Shown here: positions 8,740 through 17,876 of the stretch, in pieces
How positions within the stretch are numbered: the stretch's first letter is position 1
How the letters are laid out: each line of letters starts with the position of its first letter
Origin: JAMQKA01 sp043951865
GTDB lineage: Bacteria > Bacteroidota > Rhodothermia > Balneolales > Balneolaceae
DNA: 64,000 nucleotides
Assembly: GCF_043951865.1 (NCBI RefSeq)
Contig: NZ_JBINJF010000006.1
Coordinates: forward strand, 124,001 to 188,000
Direction: 5' to 3'
The notes under the pieces: model-generated
What the model saw: only the letters and a program-made list of their open reading frames with translations
What the model was told of the DNA's origin: nothing
Database searches by the model: none
Made by a program: the position numbers and the translations under genes

Positions 8740-9125
8740 GCCCCGACAAAAAAAGGGTCATTTTCCCAATCGGGGCGTTCCTTTTGTCTTGATACAAAAG
8801 GAACGTAAAAGGCAAGGCGGTGAATGGGGCACCCGCTCCAGCCCCTCATTCAAGGACGGTAAGCCAAGTGTTTTTTTGTCGTCCGCCCTTGGTCCGACAA
8901 GTTCATTATTTTTCATTCCTAATTCCCCAACCGCCCTATATAAATTTTTGTGGGAACCGAGTGCCCGGAGCCGGAGCGTTAAGAAACCATTGTTGTTTGA
9001 GATCCGCGTTTTTCAGCGGATCGAGTTCAATGGTTTTAGCGGAGGTGGAGGAAACGCCAAAAAAATTTCTCAGGCGGTGATTTTTCCTGTTCCTTTTTTG
9101 ATCATTCAAAAAAGGAACAGGAAAA
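8740..9125. repeat. Composite C/D repeat, most complete copy
   Basis: Module order: a hairpin GTTCCTTTTGT/ACAAAAGGAAC at 8777-8804; GGCGGTGAATGGGGCACCCGC-like sequence; the C module at 8940-9050 with GAGTGCCCGGAGCCGGAG and the stem AAACCATTG/CAATGGTTT enclosing GATCCGC/GCGGATC; and a right-hand perfect 16-bp inverted repeat CCTGTTCCTTTTTTGA at 9086-9101 and 9106-9121. Related copies lie at 185-660, 19655-20060, 26205-26420 and 36545-36658. A 194-codon open frame crosses it but is repeat read-through. The rest of 8718-9328 holds nothing recognisable. Confidence 0.65.
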
Positions 9126-9328
9126 TAGAGACCCAAGCATACCAAAGCATATATTCTCAACAAATTGGGGTGGCATTAAGTAATTTTAATCGATTACTTG
9201 TCATGTTAATGTATACCTTCCACAAGGTAAATTATTTGCGGCAGAGGCCGGATAAGTTTTTTGGGGTAACAATGTGCTCTTCCCTGAACCTGCTGTAATC
9301 AACAACAGATCATCTACATTTACGCGGC

Positions 9329-12300
9329 TTGAAAGAAAAGAAATCCATATCCTTCAACACGGACCGTATACAACAGGTCCGCACTTTTTTCCTGGCATGG
9401 GGCCTGATACTCTTTTCAGTTTCCATCATGCAAGCCCAAAATGTCACCCCGGCTACCGGCGGAGAAAATATTTCAGCCGATGACTATCAGGGATCCTATA
9501 CCTCACTTACCGACATCATTATCGATGAAACCTCAACCGGACAAATTTCCGTCGGGCAACTGCACTTTGTCCTGCCCGGTGGCTTTGAATGGGATACCAA
9601 CACCACTCCTTCTGTCGATATTGAGGCGGCAACCGGTTTTTCCGGCAGGGGTACCGGGCTAGAAATTGAATTTGCAAGCATTAGTGCTTCCACCATCACG
9701 TTTAATGTTCTCGAAACCAGCGATCAGCCCCCCAACAAAGCGGGCAAAGCCACCTTTTCCGGGTTTGCCGTAAGGCCTGCAACAGATGAACTGCCCAACC
9801 AGGGTAGCATCAGTGCATCGGGGGCGGCTGTTTCCAATGTAAATGCCAACTACGGGAGCCTGAAGATGGTGGCCGGGACTCCATCCGATCTGTTTATAGA
9901 GACTGCCGCCGACGGTTCAGGCGATGAGGTTGCGGCCCAAAACCTGACCGCCGGAAATTCTATTACCGTCTATGCGATATCCCGCGATGACGGTGGCAAC
10001 TTTATCCAGAATGTCGATGCCGACAGCTGGAGCTTAACCAATAAAACCGGGCTTACGGCCAACCCGTTGTCGGTGGCCGGGGACAACCGCAGCGCCACTT
10101 TTTCCTCAACACTCGTCGGTTCTGCGGGTATCAGTGCCAGCGCAGGAGGACTTGCGAGCAACAGCTCCGGGACCATATCGGTCGTGGCGGACGAGCCGAG
10201 CACGCTTGAAATTCAAACCCAGCCCTCGGCCACCAATACTGCGGGAACGGCCTTTGACACACAGCCGGTATTACTGATTAAAGATCAATATGGCAACACG
10301 GTGAGCTCTGATAATTTCACCAGTGTGACCGCCAGTAGGAGTTCCGGAACCGGGACGCTGCGTGGAACCACCACCCAAGCGGCAAGCGGTGGTACCGTCA
10401 CATTTACCGATCTATATCACACGGTGGCAAATACCATCGACTTGTCATTCACCGCCAGCGGGCTCAGCGGGAGTACCTCCAACGCAATCACCATAAATCC
10501 GGCCGCTGCAGACAGCCTTACTTTTGTTGTGCAGCCCCCCAACGGGGCCCGAAACACCGCACTGGATCCCGCACCTGAAGTGCAGCTACTCGACACCTAC
10601 GGCAACAGCGTCAGCAATTCTGGCACCACCATTACATTGGTCAAGGCGCCTGAATCTTCTGGGCCCGGCAATATCAACGGCATCAACAGCGTAGCGACAA
10701 ACTCCAGCGGAATTGCGGTCTTCAGCGATATTCGACTCAACCAGAACGGGACCTACGTCCTGACAGCCACCAGCGACGGGCTGGCGGACTCTGAAAACAG
10801 TAACACTTTTACCATTGCGGATGCCGGGAGTCTGGCGGGATTTGAGATCAGGCAAAGCGGAGGCGGAGACATTGCTACGCAGGTAGCCGGAGAACCGTTT
10901 GGCATCGGTATTGCGGCCGTCGACGGCGTGGGTGACACCCTGGACGGCCAAGAGGGGCGTAACAACTTTACGGGATATGTGAACCTGACCGCCTCAAGCA
11001 GGTTTGCTGATGACATCGATACAACCCAGGTCGGACCTTTTGTGGACGGTGTTTATGATCCCTCACCCCCCTACGAGGTAAAGCTGTTGCAGAGCGGCGG
11101 CAGTACCACCATCACAGCAACCAACAATGACGGGAATGAATCCGGAACCAGCAATGCGTTTGTCCTGAATCCAAACCAGGCCTTTGCCGACTCCACCGAG
11201 CTATCTGTTTACAAGTCATCGCTTACGGCCAACGGCAGCGATACAACCCTGGTCACCGTTCAACTGAGGGATTCCCTTGATAACGCCCTGGTTTCGGGGG
11301 GAGACGATGTAACGATCTCTCACTCCGGCGACGGGAACCTCTCCTCCCTGACTGATAATGGAGATGGAAGCTATACCGCGATACTGACGGCTCCCACCGA
11401 CATCGGATCGGCTACATTTACGGTGGAGGTAAATGGAACCACCGCCACCGGGATCTCGGAAACGGTTGTCTTTAACGCGGGTCCGCTGGCCACCTTTCGT
11501 ATCGAGGACGCCGCCGGTAACTCGGGAACGCTCTCCGATCAAACCGCCGGCAGTCCGTTTGACATTCGTATTACGGCCAAAGACGCAAACAACAACACCG
11601 TAGAGTCGTTTGACGGAACCGTTGAAATTTCATCCGATGCCACCTTTACCAGCGGCAGCGGTACAACAGCTTCATTCACGGATGGAGAGCTCGCCTCCCA
11701 CACGGTCGCCCTCACAAGCGCGGGCGATTTCAAACTCAGGGCCCGCCGTACCGGGTTTTCAGAGGTGGGGGAAAGCAACCAGTTTACCGTACATCCCGCT
11801 CCCGCCGATCTCGCAACCTCTACCGTCACTTCCGACCTCCCGTACCTGGAAAACAACGGCACCGACCATACGACGATCAGGGTCCAGTTGAGAGACGCCT
11901 ACGGCAATAAACTGACCAGCCAGGACGGCAACCAGGTGAACTTGCTGTTTGAGAGTTCGTCCGCTGCATCGTTGAGCAGTACGGCCTACCAGGGAAACGG
12001 GCTGTTTACCGGCAACCTGACCGCCGGCACCAACATAGAGACCGTCCGGGTCATCGGGGCGTTAAACAGTTCCACCAGCAGTCCCTCCAGCGATATTGAC
12101 ACGGTGGAAGTGGTAATCACAGAGTTCAACACCTGGCAAAGTACATCGGGCGGCAACCGGGCCGATAAAAGAGACTGGGGTATTGCTGACAACTGGAATA
12201 TCGGTTCCGTACCCACAACCGGCCAAGTGATCGATATACCCACAACGCCGGCAAATGAATCTTTCTACCCCATTATTGAGCAAAACAGCACGATCGATTT

Positions 12301-14422
12301 TCTCGACATCAAGAACCAGGCAACTGTGAATCTTGAACCAAATTATACGCTGACGCTCAACAATGATATGAGCGGGCTCGGCACCTTTATCTGCGACCGG
12401 TCGACGGTCATTGTAAAAGGAGATCTGACCGTGGCGACCTTCGCCTCTTCCACCTGCAATGTCACCTTCACTGGTTCGGGTGCAGGAGAGATTAGCGGCA
12501 ATACGCTCACCGGAGATGTTACTTTCGACCGCGACATGACGCTGACCGGTTCGCTGGAATCGCTTACCTCGCTTACGGTAACGGAGGGGAATACCCTGAC
12601 GATCGAAGATGGCGCCAATATCGACATCCAGGGTACGATGCAGATCGACGGCGAGCTGGTATTTAACGGCGGACATCTTACAATAAGCAGCGATATCACG
12701 TCTGGCTCCCAGATCAACATTTCCAACACCACCGTCGAATTCAACGGAACCACGGCACAGGATATAACCGGGCTGGACAACTTCAGCAACCTGATCATCA
12801 ATAACAGCGAGGGCGTCACCTTCCACAACGATGTTGTGGTGAACGACACGCTCTTCCTGGACAACGGCATGCTCACGCTGGATTCAGGATCGAGCCTGGT
12901 GAGCACCGTAAAATCCGGAAACCTGTCGAACATCCGCATGCTGCGGGAGATAAGCGGAACCCCGGGCTGGCGAATGATTGCCCCACCGCTGGCCTCTACG
13001 TACCAAGACTTGCTGGACAGTACTGTCACCCAGGGATATGAAAACTCGGAGCTGGGCCTTACCGATTCCAATGGAGATTCCCTGCAACCCAGCGTGCTTT
13101 ATTATGATGAAACCTACGAGGGCACCGACAACCAGCGCTGGAGAGTACCCGGTGATGCCGGCAATTCGCTGACGCCCGGGCGCGGCCTGTTTGTCTACTT
13201 CTTTGGCGACATCGATGTCGACGACCGCTATAACAATCCCCTGCCCGATACCCTCTCCATAAGCGGGGCAGAAAATGACGGGACCGGCTCCTCTTTCACC
13301 TTTCCCGTCACCTACACCGCCGAGGCGGACACCGGCTGGAACCTGGTGGGCAATCCCTATGCCGCTACGATAGACTGGGACGACGGCAACTGGACCAAGC
13401 AGAATATGGACAATGTAATTTACGTATGGGACCCGGCCGCCAATGACTACCAGGAGTATAACGGTATTGACGGCGACCCGGCCCTGGATGACGGGCTTAT
13501 AATGCCTTTCCAGGCTTTCTGGGTAAAAGCCAACGGCGACGGCCCGCCCCAGCTTACGGTCAACGAATCCTCCAAAACCACCGGGGGCGAGTTCCTGCGA
13601 AAGTCAGGCAAACAACCGGCGTCCATCGAATTCAGGCTGCAGGCCGACAGCCTGAGCAAAACGTCTCATATTACCCTGTCTCCTGATGGTAAAAACGGCA
13701 AAGACCGCCGGGATGCGTTCCGCCTGCTGCCCTTCGACACGCAGACCTACCTGGAGCTCTTTTTTACGCTGGAAGACGGTACCGAGCTGTCGATCAACAA
13801 CCTGGCCCGCAGCTTTGGCAAAAAAATATCGATCCCCATCCACGTGGGCGGGTTTGTCGAGGGAGCTCCCATTGAAGGCGAATATACCCTGTCGTGGCCC
13901 GAATTCGGCAACGTACCGGACGCCTGGACGTTAATCTTGACCGATCATGAAACTGGAGAGGAAGTTGATCTCAGGAAAAACGGTTTCTACGGTTTTGACC
14001 ACAGGCTGTCAAAACAGAAGCAGCCGCTGAATAATACTGCCTCCAACTTTACACTGGTAAACAACCCAAATAACAGTAAGGCCAAGACAGCCGAAAACAG
14101 CGGCAGCGCACGTTTTACCCTGACTATCGATCCCGGCAGCGATGCCCAGGACCTGCCCGGGGAATATGCCCTTCATCCCAACTATCCCAATCCCTTTCAT
14201 GAGGAGACGACCCTCGAATTTGATACCCCGCTGCAGGGCCATGTGGAGATCAGCATATATGATATCCTGGGACGCAAAGTAAAAACCATTGTTGACGAGA
14301 GCCTCCCCGCCAACTTCCACGAGCGAAAATGGCGCCCGGCGGGCCTGGCCAGCGGTGTCTATATCTGCGTAATGCGGGCGGGCGACAAGCAGTTTACCAA
14401 GAAGATAACCTACATTAAGTAG
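9329..14422 (+). CDS. Giant secreted Ig-like/beta-helix surface protein, T9SS cargo
   Basis: 1,697 residues starting at TTG, with a signal peptide of about 36 residues ending IMQAQ. Residues about 170-930 are a chain of filamin- or invasin-like Ig units (repeated motifs LLIKDQYGNTV, VQLLDTYGNSVSN, VQLRDSLDNALVSGGDDV, VQLRDAYGNKLTSQDG), typical of adhesins. At about 930-1200 comes a WQSTSGG..WGIADNWN segment and beta-helical repeats. A globular part follows (GWRMIAPPL, GWNLVGNPYAATIDWDDGNW). Residues about 1617-1697 are a complete type A sorting domain (NYPNPFHEETTLEF, ISIYDILGRKVKT, ASGVYICVM, FTKKITYIK). It is thus predicted to be exported by Sec, then T9SS, and anchored or released at the surface. 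An adhesion or matrix role is inferred; no enzyme domain is recognised. Confidence 0.88.
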   Translation: MKEKKSISFNTDRIQQVRTFFLAWGLILFSVSIMQAQNVTPATGGENISADDYQGSYTSLTDIIIDETSTGQISVGQLHFVLPGGFEWDTNTTPSVDIEAATGFSGRGTGLEIEFASISASTITFNVLETSDQPPNKAGKATFSGFAVRPATDELPNQGSISASGAAVSNVNANYGSLKMVAGTPSDLFIETAADGSGDEVAAQNLTAGNSITVYAISRDDGGNFIQNVDADSWSLTNKTGLTANPLSVAGDNRSATFSSTLVGSAGISASAGGLASNSSGTISVVADEPSTLEIQTQPSATNTAGTAFDTQPVLLIKDQYGNTVSSDNFTSVTASRSSGTGTLRGTTTQAASGGTVTFTDLYHTVANTIDLSFTASGLSGSTSNAITINPAAADSLTFVVQPPNGARNTALDPAPEVQLLDTYGNSVSNSGTTITLVKAPESSGPGNINGINSVATNSSGIAVFSDIRLNQNGTYVLTATSDGLADSENSNTFTIADAGSLAGFEIRQSGGGDIATQVAGEPFGIGIAAVDGVGDTLDGQEGRNNFTGYVNLTASSRFADDIDTTQVGPFVDGVYDPSPPYEVKLLQSGGSTTITATNNDGNESGTSNAFVLNPNQAFADSTELSVYKSSLTANGSDTTLVTVQLRDSLDNALVSGGDDVTISHSGDGNLSSLTDNGDGSYTAILTAPTDIGSATFTVEVNGTTATGISETVVFNAGPLATFRIEDAAGNSGTLSDQTAGSPFDIRITAKDANNNTVESFDGTVEISSDATFTSGSGTTASFTDGELASHTVALTSAGDFKLRARRTGFSEVGESNQFTVHPAPADLATSTVTSDLPYLENNGTDHTTIRVQLRDAYGNKLTSQDGNQVNLLFESSSAASLSSTAYQGNGLFTGNLTAGTNIETVRVIGALNSSTSSPSSDIDTVEVVITEFNTWQSTSGGNRADKRDWGIADNWNIGSVPTTGQVIDIPTTPANESFYPIIEQNSTIDFLDIKNQATVNLEPNYTLTLNNDMSGLGTFICDRSTVIVKGDLTVATFASSTCNVTFTGSGAGEISGNTLTGDVTFDRDMTLTGSLESLTSLTVTEGNTLTIEDGANIDIQGTMQIDGELVFNGGHLTISSDITSGSQINISNTTVEFNGTTAQDITGLDNFSNLIINNSEGVTFHNDVVVNDTLFLDNGMLTLDSGSSLVSTVKSGNLSNIRMLREISGTPGWRMIAPPLASTYQDLLDSTVTQGYENSELGLTDSNGDSLQPSVLYYDETYEGTDNQRWRVPGDAGNSLTPGRGLFVYFFGDIDVDDRYNNPLPDTLSISGAENDGTGSSFTFPVTYTAEADTGWNLVGNPYAATIDWDDGNWTKQNMDNVIYVWDPAANDYQEYNGIDGDPALDDGLIMPFQAFWVKANGDGPPQLTVNESSKTTGGEFLRKSGKQPASIEFRLQADSLSKTSHITLSPDGKNGKDRRDAFRLLPFDTQTYLELFFTLEDGTELSINNLARSFGKKISIPIHVGGFVEGAPIEGEYTLSWPEFGNVPDAWTLILTDHETGEEVDLRKNGFYGFDHRLSKQKQPLNNTASNFTLVNNPNNSKAKTAENSGSARFTLTIDPGSDAQDLPGEYALHPNYPNPFHEETTLEFDTPLQGHVEISIYDILGRKVKTIVDESLPANFHERKWRPAGLASGVYICVMRAGDKQFTKKITYIK

Positions 14423-14542
14423 GGTGAACCCGGTTTAAGAATTGAGCATTATTCTCATTTAATTGCCGGTTAAAGTTTTTTTATTGTTCATTTTTTGAAT
14501 GACCAAAAAACGAACCTAAAAACCCACTCTAAATAATCTCTG
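14423..14542. repeat. Composite-repeat end fragment
   Basis: The stretch near 14480-14515 (TTGTTCATTTTTTGAATGAC, then CAAAAAACGAACC) is the reverse complement of the right end of the composite repeat at 20010-20050, with a few changes. It lies between the stop codon of the giant surface protein and family A copy 1. It could also terminate transcription of the surface-protein gene, but no T-run follows a strong stem. Confidence 0.45.
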
Positions 14543-14664
14543 AGAGGGCTTTGCAAAACCCTCAATTCCTCGTTATAAGGGAGTTGTACTCCCGTTTAAA
14601 GGTCACAAAGGTCGGTAGTACAACTACCTCCCAACAAAATAGCAGGTTCTGCAAAGGCCCCTCT
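14543..14664. repeat. Family A palindromic repeat, copy 1
   Basis: 122 bp with outer ends AGAGGGCTTTGCAAAACC and GGTTCTGCAAAGGCCCCTCT. Three small hairpins lie inside: GAGGG/CCCTC around CTTTGCAAAA, GGGAGTTGTACTCCC, and GGTAGTACAACTACC. The second and third are also nearly complementary to each other, so one long stem can form instead. The same order is seen at 33199-33320 and 59031-59148 (reversed) and at 41104-41226. There is no coding capacity. Confidence 0.8.
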
Positions 14665-14823
14665 GATTAACAAGGGGGGAGGGGACATTTTTAGGTTAAT
14701 AAAATCTAACTACGTATAGAGCTTTATTATCCCTAAAATGATAACAGTGAAAAGAAAATATTTAAAACATTAAAATTTTCTTATATTTTATACAAAGGCT
14801 TGCATTCTTAAACATCTACAGTT

Positions 14824-15357
14824 ATGGCTGGGTACGATGAAGTAATATATACCATTGTGGCGATGGTCGTTTTTTCAGTAATCCTGCTTAGCGCAAACAG
14901 CATGATACTCCGCAACACGCAATTGCAGGTTGAAGGAGAGCTTGAACAAGAGGTCGTCGCTGTTGCGCAAAATATCATTGAAGAATCGCGCAGCGTGGCT
15001 TTCGACGAGATGACCGTGGATGGAATTCCTCCCATTCAGACGCCCGACGACTTTACGGGCAGTTCCAATTTCGGCACCAAGCGCTCAGATGAGACGGGAG
15101 AAACACTCTCCGACCGAAGGACCTTTGACGACCTTGACGACTTCCACGGCTGGAAAGATACCTTCACCATCGAAGGAGTGGATTATGAGCTGTCGGCACG
15201 CGTGCGTTATGCCGATCCCGCCACGTTCGACTCCACCACTACCCGGACCAATTTTAAGCGGATCTACCTGAAGGTGGAAAACAAGTTCCTCAAAAACAGT
15301 GCAGACCAGCCGATTGATTACGAATTTTCCTATATCAGAAATTATTATGCCGATTAA
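14824..15357 (+). CDS. Pilin-like membrane-anchored protein 1
   Basis: 177 residues: an N-terminal hydrophobic helix (about residues 7-25), an amphipathic continuation (LQVEGELEQEVVAVAQNIIEESRS) and a globular extracytoplasmic domain. This lollipop shape, with the next two genes, resembles the minor pseudopilin trio PilV/PilW/PilX or GspI/J/K. It lacks the short basic leader and G-F cleavage site of class III signal peptides; GYDEVIYTIV starts almost at the initiator. The identity is therefore by architecture, not by a family motif. It is 18 nt upstream of the next gene, same strand. The exact function is unknown. Confidence 0.6.
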   Translation: MAGYDEVIYTIVAMVVFSVILLSANSMILRNTQLQVEGELEQEVVAVAQNIIEESRSVAFDEMTVDGIPPIQTPDDFTGSSNFGTKRSDETGETLSDRRTFDDLDDFHGWKDTFTIEGVDYELSARVRYADPATFDSTTTRTNFKRIYLKVENKFLKNSADQPIDYEFSYIRNYYAD

Positions 15358-15375
15358 CAAGCAGGTATTCCCGTT

Positions 15376-15984
15376 ATGAACTTCGGAATTATCACAAGTT
15401 ACGTCATCGCCGGCATGGTCCTATTGTCCATATTGATGATGAATTTCAGCGTCTCCCAAAGTACCGGTGAGCTGACCATGGCCCGGAACCTGAAAACCCA
15501 CGTCAACTCGATCGCTGATGTTATCTCCCACGACTTCTCAAAAATCGGCTATAACTGGATGGGAAAGATTAACAATCCCATTACGACCGCCGAGTCCAAC
15601 AAAATTGTCTTCGCCTCCAACATCGACAATGATGCCAGCAACGATGCGGAAAAAGTTACCTGGACGTTTGGGAACAGCGAAGTTTCTTCCACCTCCAATC
15701 CCAATGATTATGTTTTGACCCGCCACATTGTGCAGGGATCTGTCACCATCGACAAAACCGACATTACGCTCGGAGTCACGAAGTTCCAGCTGCACTACTA
15801 CGACGAGGTCGGCAGCACCACTCCCCTGCCAACGCCGGTGGCAAACCCGGAAGACATCAGGCAGATTGAGATAGAGCTGATCGTACAGAGCGGGGAAAAG
15901 ATATATAACAACACCAGCGACGGCGGTCGGTATATGACCTCGACATGGCAAAAACGATTTTCACCGATAAATTTACAGGAATAA
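15376..15984 (+). CDS. Pilin-like membrane-anchored protein 2 (PilW/GspJ-like)
   Basis: 202 residues: a hydrophobic helix at about residues 4-26 (ITSYVIAGMVLLSILMMNF), then SQSTGELTMARNLKTHVNSIADVISHDFSKIGYN and a beta-rich domain. The sequence around ISHDFSKIGYN recalls PilW-like proteins, where an N-terminal helix is followed by a region describing DxxxxG residues. No prepilin peptidase site is visible. It is the middle member of a three-gene cassette (18 nt and 24 nt gaps). A structural or priming subunit of an envelope filament is inferred. Confidence 0.6.
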   Translation: MNFGIITSYVIAGMVLLSILMMNFSVSQSTGELTMARNLKTHVNSIADVISHDFSKIGYNWMGKINNPITTAESNKIVFASNIDNDASNDAEKVTWTFGNSEVSSTSNPNDYVLTRHIVQGSVTIDKTDITLGVTKFQLHYYDEVGSTTPLPTPVANPEDIRQIEIELIVQSGEKIYNNTSDGGRYMTSTWQKRFSPINLQE

Positions 15985-16008
15985 ACAAGATCAAACTGAG
16001 GTTTTATT

Positions 16009-17100
16009 ATGGGTAGAGCACTGTTGATTATCTGTTCGGGGGTCTTTGTGGCCCTGGGATATTCGGCCATAGGGATCAATTCCCAGACAAAAGCGATTAC
16101 CGAATCGACCGTAAATTACGCGCAGGTAATCCAGGCGCGGAATGTGGCTCACACCGCCATCCAGATCGGGATGAACGAGATGAACAAGGATACCTCCTTT
16201 GCCAGCAACCACGGCAGCAGTAACAAATGGCAGGTTGAAATTGACGGTGACACTGCCCAGGTGCATTTTGATGTGATCCAGGGCTCCAACGGCTACCGCG
16301 ACACCTCCATTGTGCGCGTCTATTCCAAAGCGCGTTCCGGGGGCTACGAAAGTGAAGTGATAAGCCTGTACCGTCGCTCCAACTTTGATTTTGTCCCCAC
16401 ATTTACCGCCGCTACCGCCTTCGCCACCACCAACTTTTCCTTTACCATGGGCGGAAGTTCACAAATTAACGGAAACGCCCCCTCCGGCTCCAGCTGCGAA
16501 GATAAACCCGGTATCGCCACCATGACGGATGAACGGGCAGACTACGTGGAGGGACAGACGTCCGGGAGTTCCAATCTAACAGGGGACCCGCCTATAGCTA
16601 CGGATCCCTCGCTCTCCTACTCCCCGGTCGATTCGCTTATCGCCCGTCTCCGCCACCTGGACGGGACCCGCTTTATCAGTGGGAATTACAAAGGCGACCT
16701 GGGGACCGAGAATGAGCCAGGCGTGTTTTTCGTGGAAGATTACGCCAAATTTTCCGGCGGTATCGGGGAAGGGTACGGCATCCTGGTAATTCGGTCGGAC
16801 GCCGAAATGGAGTATGAAGACAGCGACGGCGCCATCCTGGATATGGCCGGTAACGTCACATTCAACGGGCTGGTGATCTTCGAGAACGCCTATAACTTTG
16901 ACGGGAAAGGAACCCCCACCATCAACGGTTCCGTACTTGTGGGAAATACCGACGACTACAGCGGGCAGATCGACGTCGACATCTCCGGGAACCTGACTAT
17001 ACAGTACGATTGCGTGGGAGAGGAATACGCCAAGCTGGCGGCGGCCCGCCTGGTGCAAACCAACAAGTTTAAACGCCTGACTACCTACGAGGAGCTTTAA
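16009..17100 (+). CDS. Pilin-like membrane-anchored protein 3 (PilX/GspK-like)
   Basis: 363 residues. An N-terminal hydrophobic helix (LLIICSGVFVALGYSAIG) is followed by a helical stalk (AITESTVNYAQVIQARNVAHTAIQIGMNEMN) and a large beta-rich domain. QARNVAHTAIQIGMNEM is the kind of helix seen in PilX-like proteins. The C-terminal half has beta-helix-like repeats (MAGNVTFNGLVIF, TINGSVLVGN, DISGNLTIQYD) and two Cys that may form a disulfide. It ends the cassette; repeats follow. As with its neighbours, a canonical leader peptide is missing, so the assignment is structural only. Confidence 0.6.
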   Translation: MGRALLIICSGVFVALGYSAIGINSQTKAITESTVNYAQVIQARNVAHTAIQIGMNEMNKDTSFASNHGSSNKWQVEIDGDTAQVHFDVIQGSNGYRDTSIVRVYSKARSGGYESEVISLYRRSNFDFVPTFTAATAFATTNFSFTMGGSSQINGNAPSGSSCEDKPGIATMTDERADYVEGQTSGSSNLTGDPPIATDPSLSYSPVDSLIARLRHLDGTRFISGNYKGDLGTENEPGVFFVEDYAKFSGGIGEGYGILVIRSDAEMEYEDSDGAILDMAGNVTFNGLVIFENAYNFDGKGTPTINGSVLVGNTDDYSGQIDVDISGNLTIQYDCVGEEYAKLAAARLVQTNKFKRLTTYEEL

Positions 17101-17142
17101 TCCTCCTCCTGCCCTATATTCCCGGATCTCCGCGCCCATGAT

Positions 17143-17378
17143 TTAACCCGGATTATTCGCCAGGAAATTTGGTTGTGCACGAGGCGAAGGAAACATGACC
17201 GCGGAATAGTACAGGTGTACAGTGAGCAGGTCATGTTTACTTCAACGAAGTACACGACCAAATTTCGCAGCTATTTGTGAGGATACCCAAATTTGAGCTA
17301 CCGGATACTATCGCTGGATATAATAATATCATTGGCTTAAGCCGTAATTTGTTCTACTTCGTGAATAATTCGGGTTAA
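17143..17378. mobile_element. Family B MITE-like element, copy 2
   Basis: 236 bp with 16-bp terminal inverted repeats (TTAACCCGGATTATTC on the left; GAATAATTCGGGTTAA on the right; one mismatch). Next inward are AAATTTGGTTGTGCAC and GTACACGACCAAATTT, then AAACATGACC and GGTCATGTTT, then a central GTACAGGTGTAC. This nests three complementary arm pairs. The right part is shared with 33371-33574. There is no ORF. Confidence 0.75.
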
Positions 17379-17387
17379 TAACTTCTT

Positions 17388-17876
17388 GATTCTTGAGTCC
17401 CTTGTGGATCAAGACAAAAAGAACAACTCTGTTTTAAAAAAACTACTACTATTTTCTTATTGAAGCTTCCTAACCCTCCTTCCCTGTTCATTTTTTGTAC
17501 GGACAAAAAGAAAAAAAGCCACGATACAACCGATGATGGCCGGAATTGTCATGGAAAACCGCTGAATATTTCAATACTTTGCTACCCGTAATTAGAGTAA
17601 TATCATCTGCTGGTGTACTCACCACTTAAAAAGTATAATAAAGCAAGTAGCGTAACAATAGGCAAAAACTCCCCCTTTGAAGGGGGTTTGGGGGATGTAG
17701 TACTCCCACATAACTGTTTGGCTACGTAACAAATTTAGTGGTTATAACACTAGCAACGTGCAGGAAAAGCGATTACAATCTCTTAATTAAAAATTTATAA
17801 CTGGTATTCTCCTTACAGATCCCTGATTTTCCAGTTCGTTATCCCAAAATAAAATCCTAATATGATCATCTCCGGA
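17388..17876. repeat. Composite-repeat fragment and AT-rich spacer
   Basis: 17388-17520 contains degraded composite-repeat ends (TTGTGGATCAAGACAAAAAG and TTCCCTGTTCATTTTTTGTA). Near 17668-17700 a G/C hairpin CTCCCCCTTTGAAGGGGG precedes TTTGGGGGATGTAG. The remainder up to 17876 is AT-rich leader DNA for the pilin-like operon, without a gene or an assignable promoter. Confidence 0.4.

Noticed and set aside
8714..9298. 194-codon open frame on the plus strand
   Set aside because: It runs through the composite repeat modules and their hairpins; the translation has no protein-like features and the DNA recurs in non-coding places.
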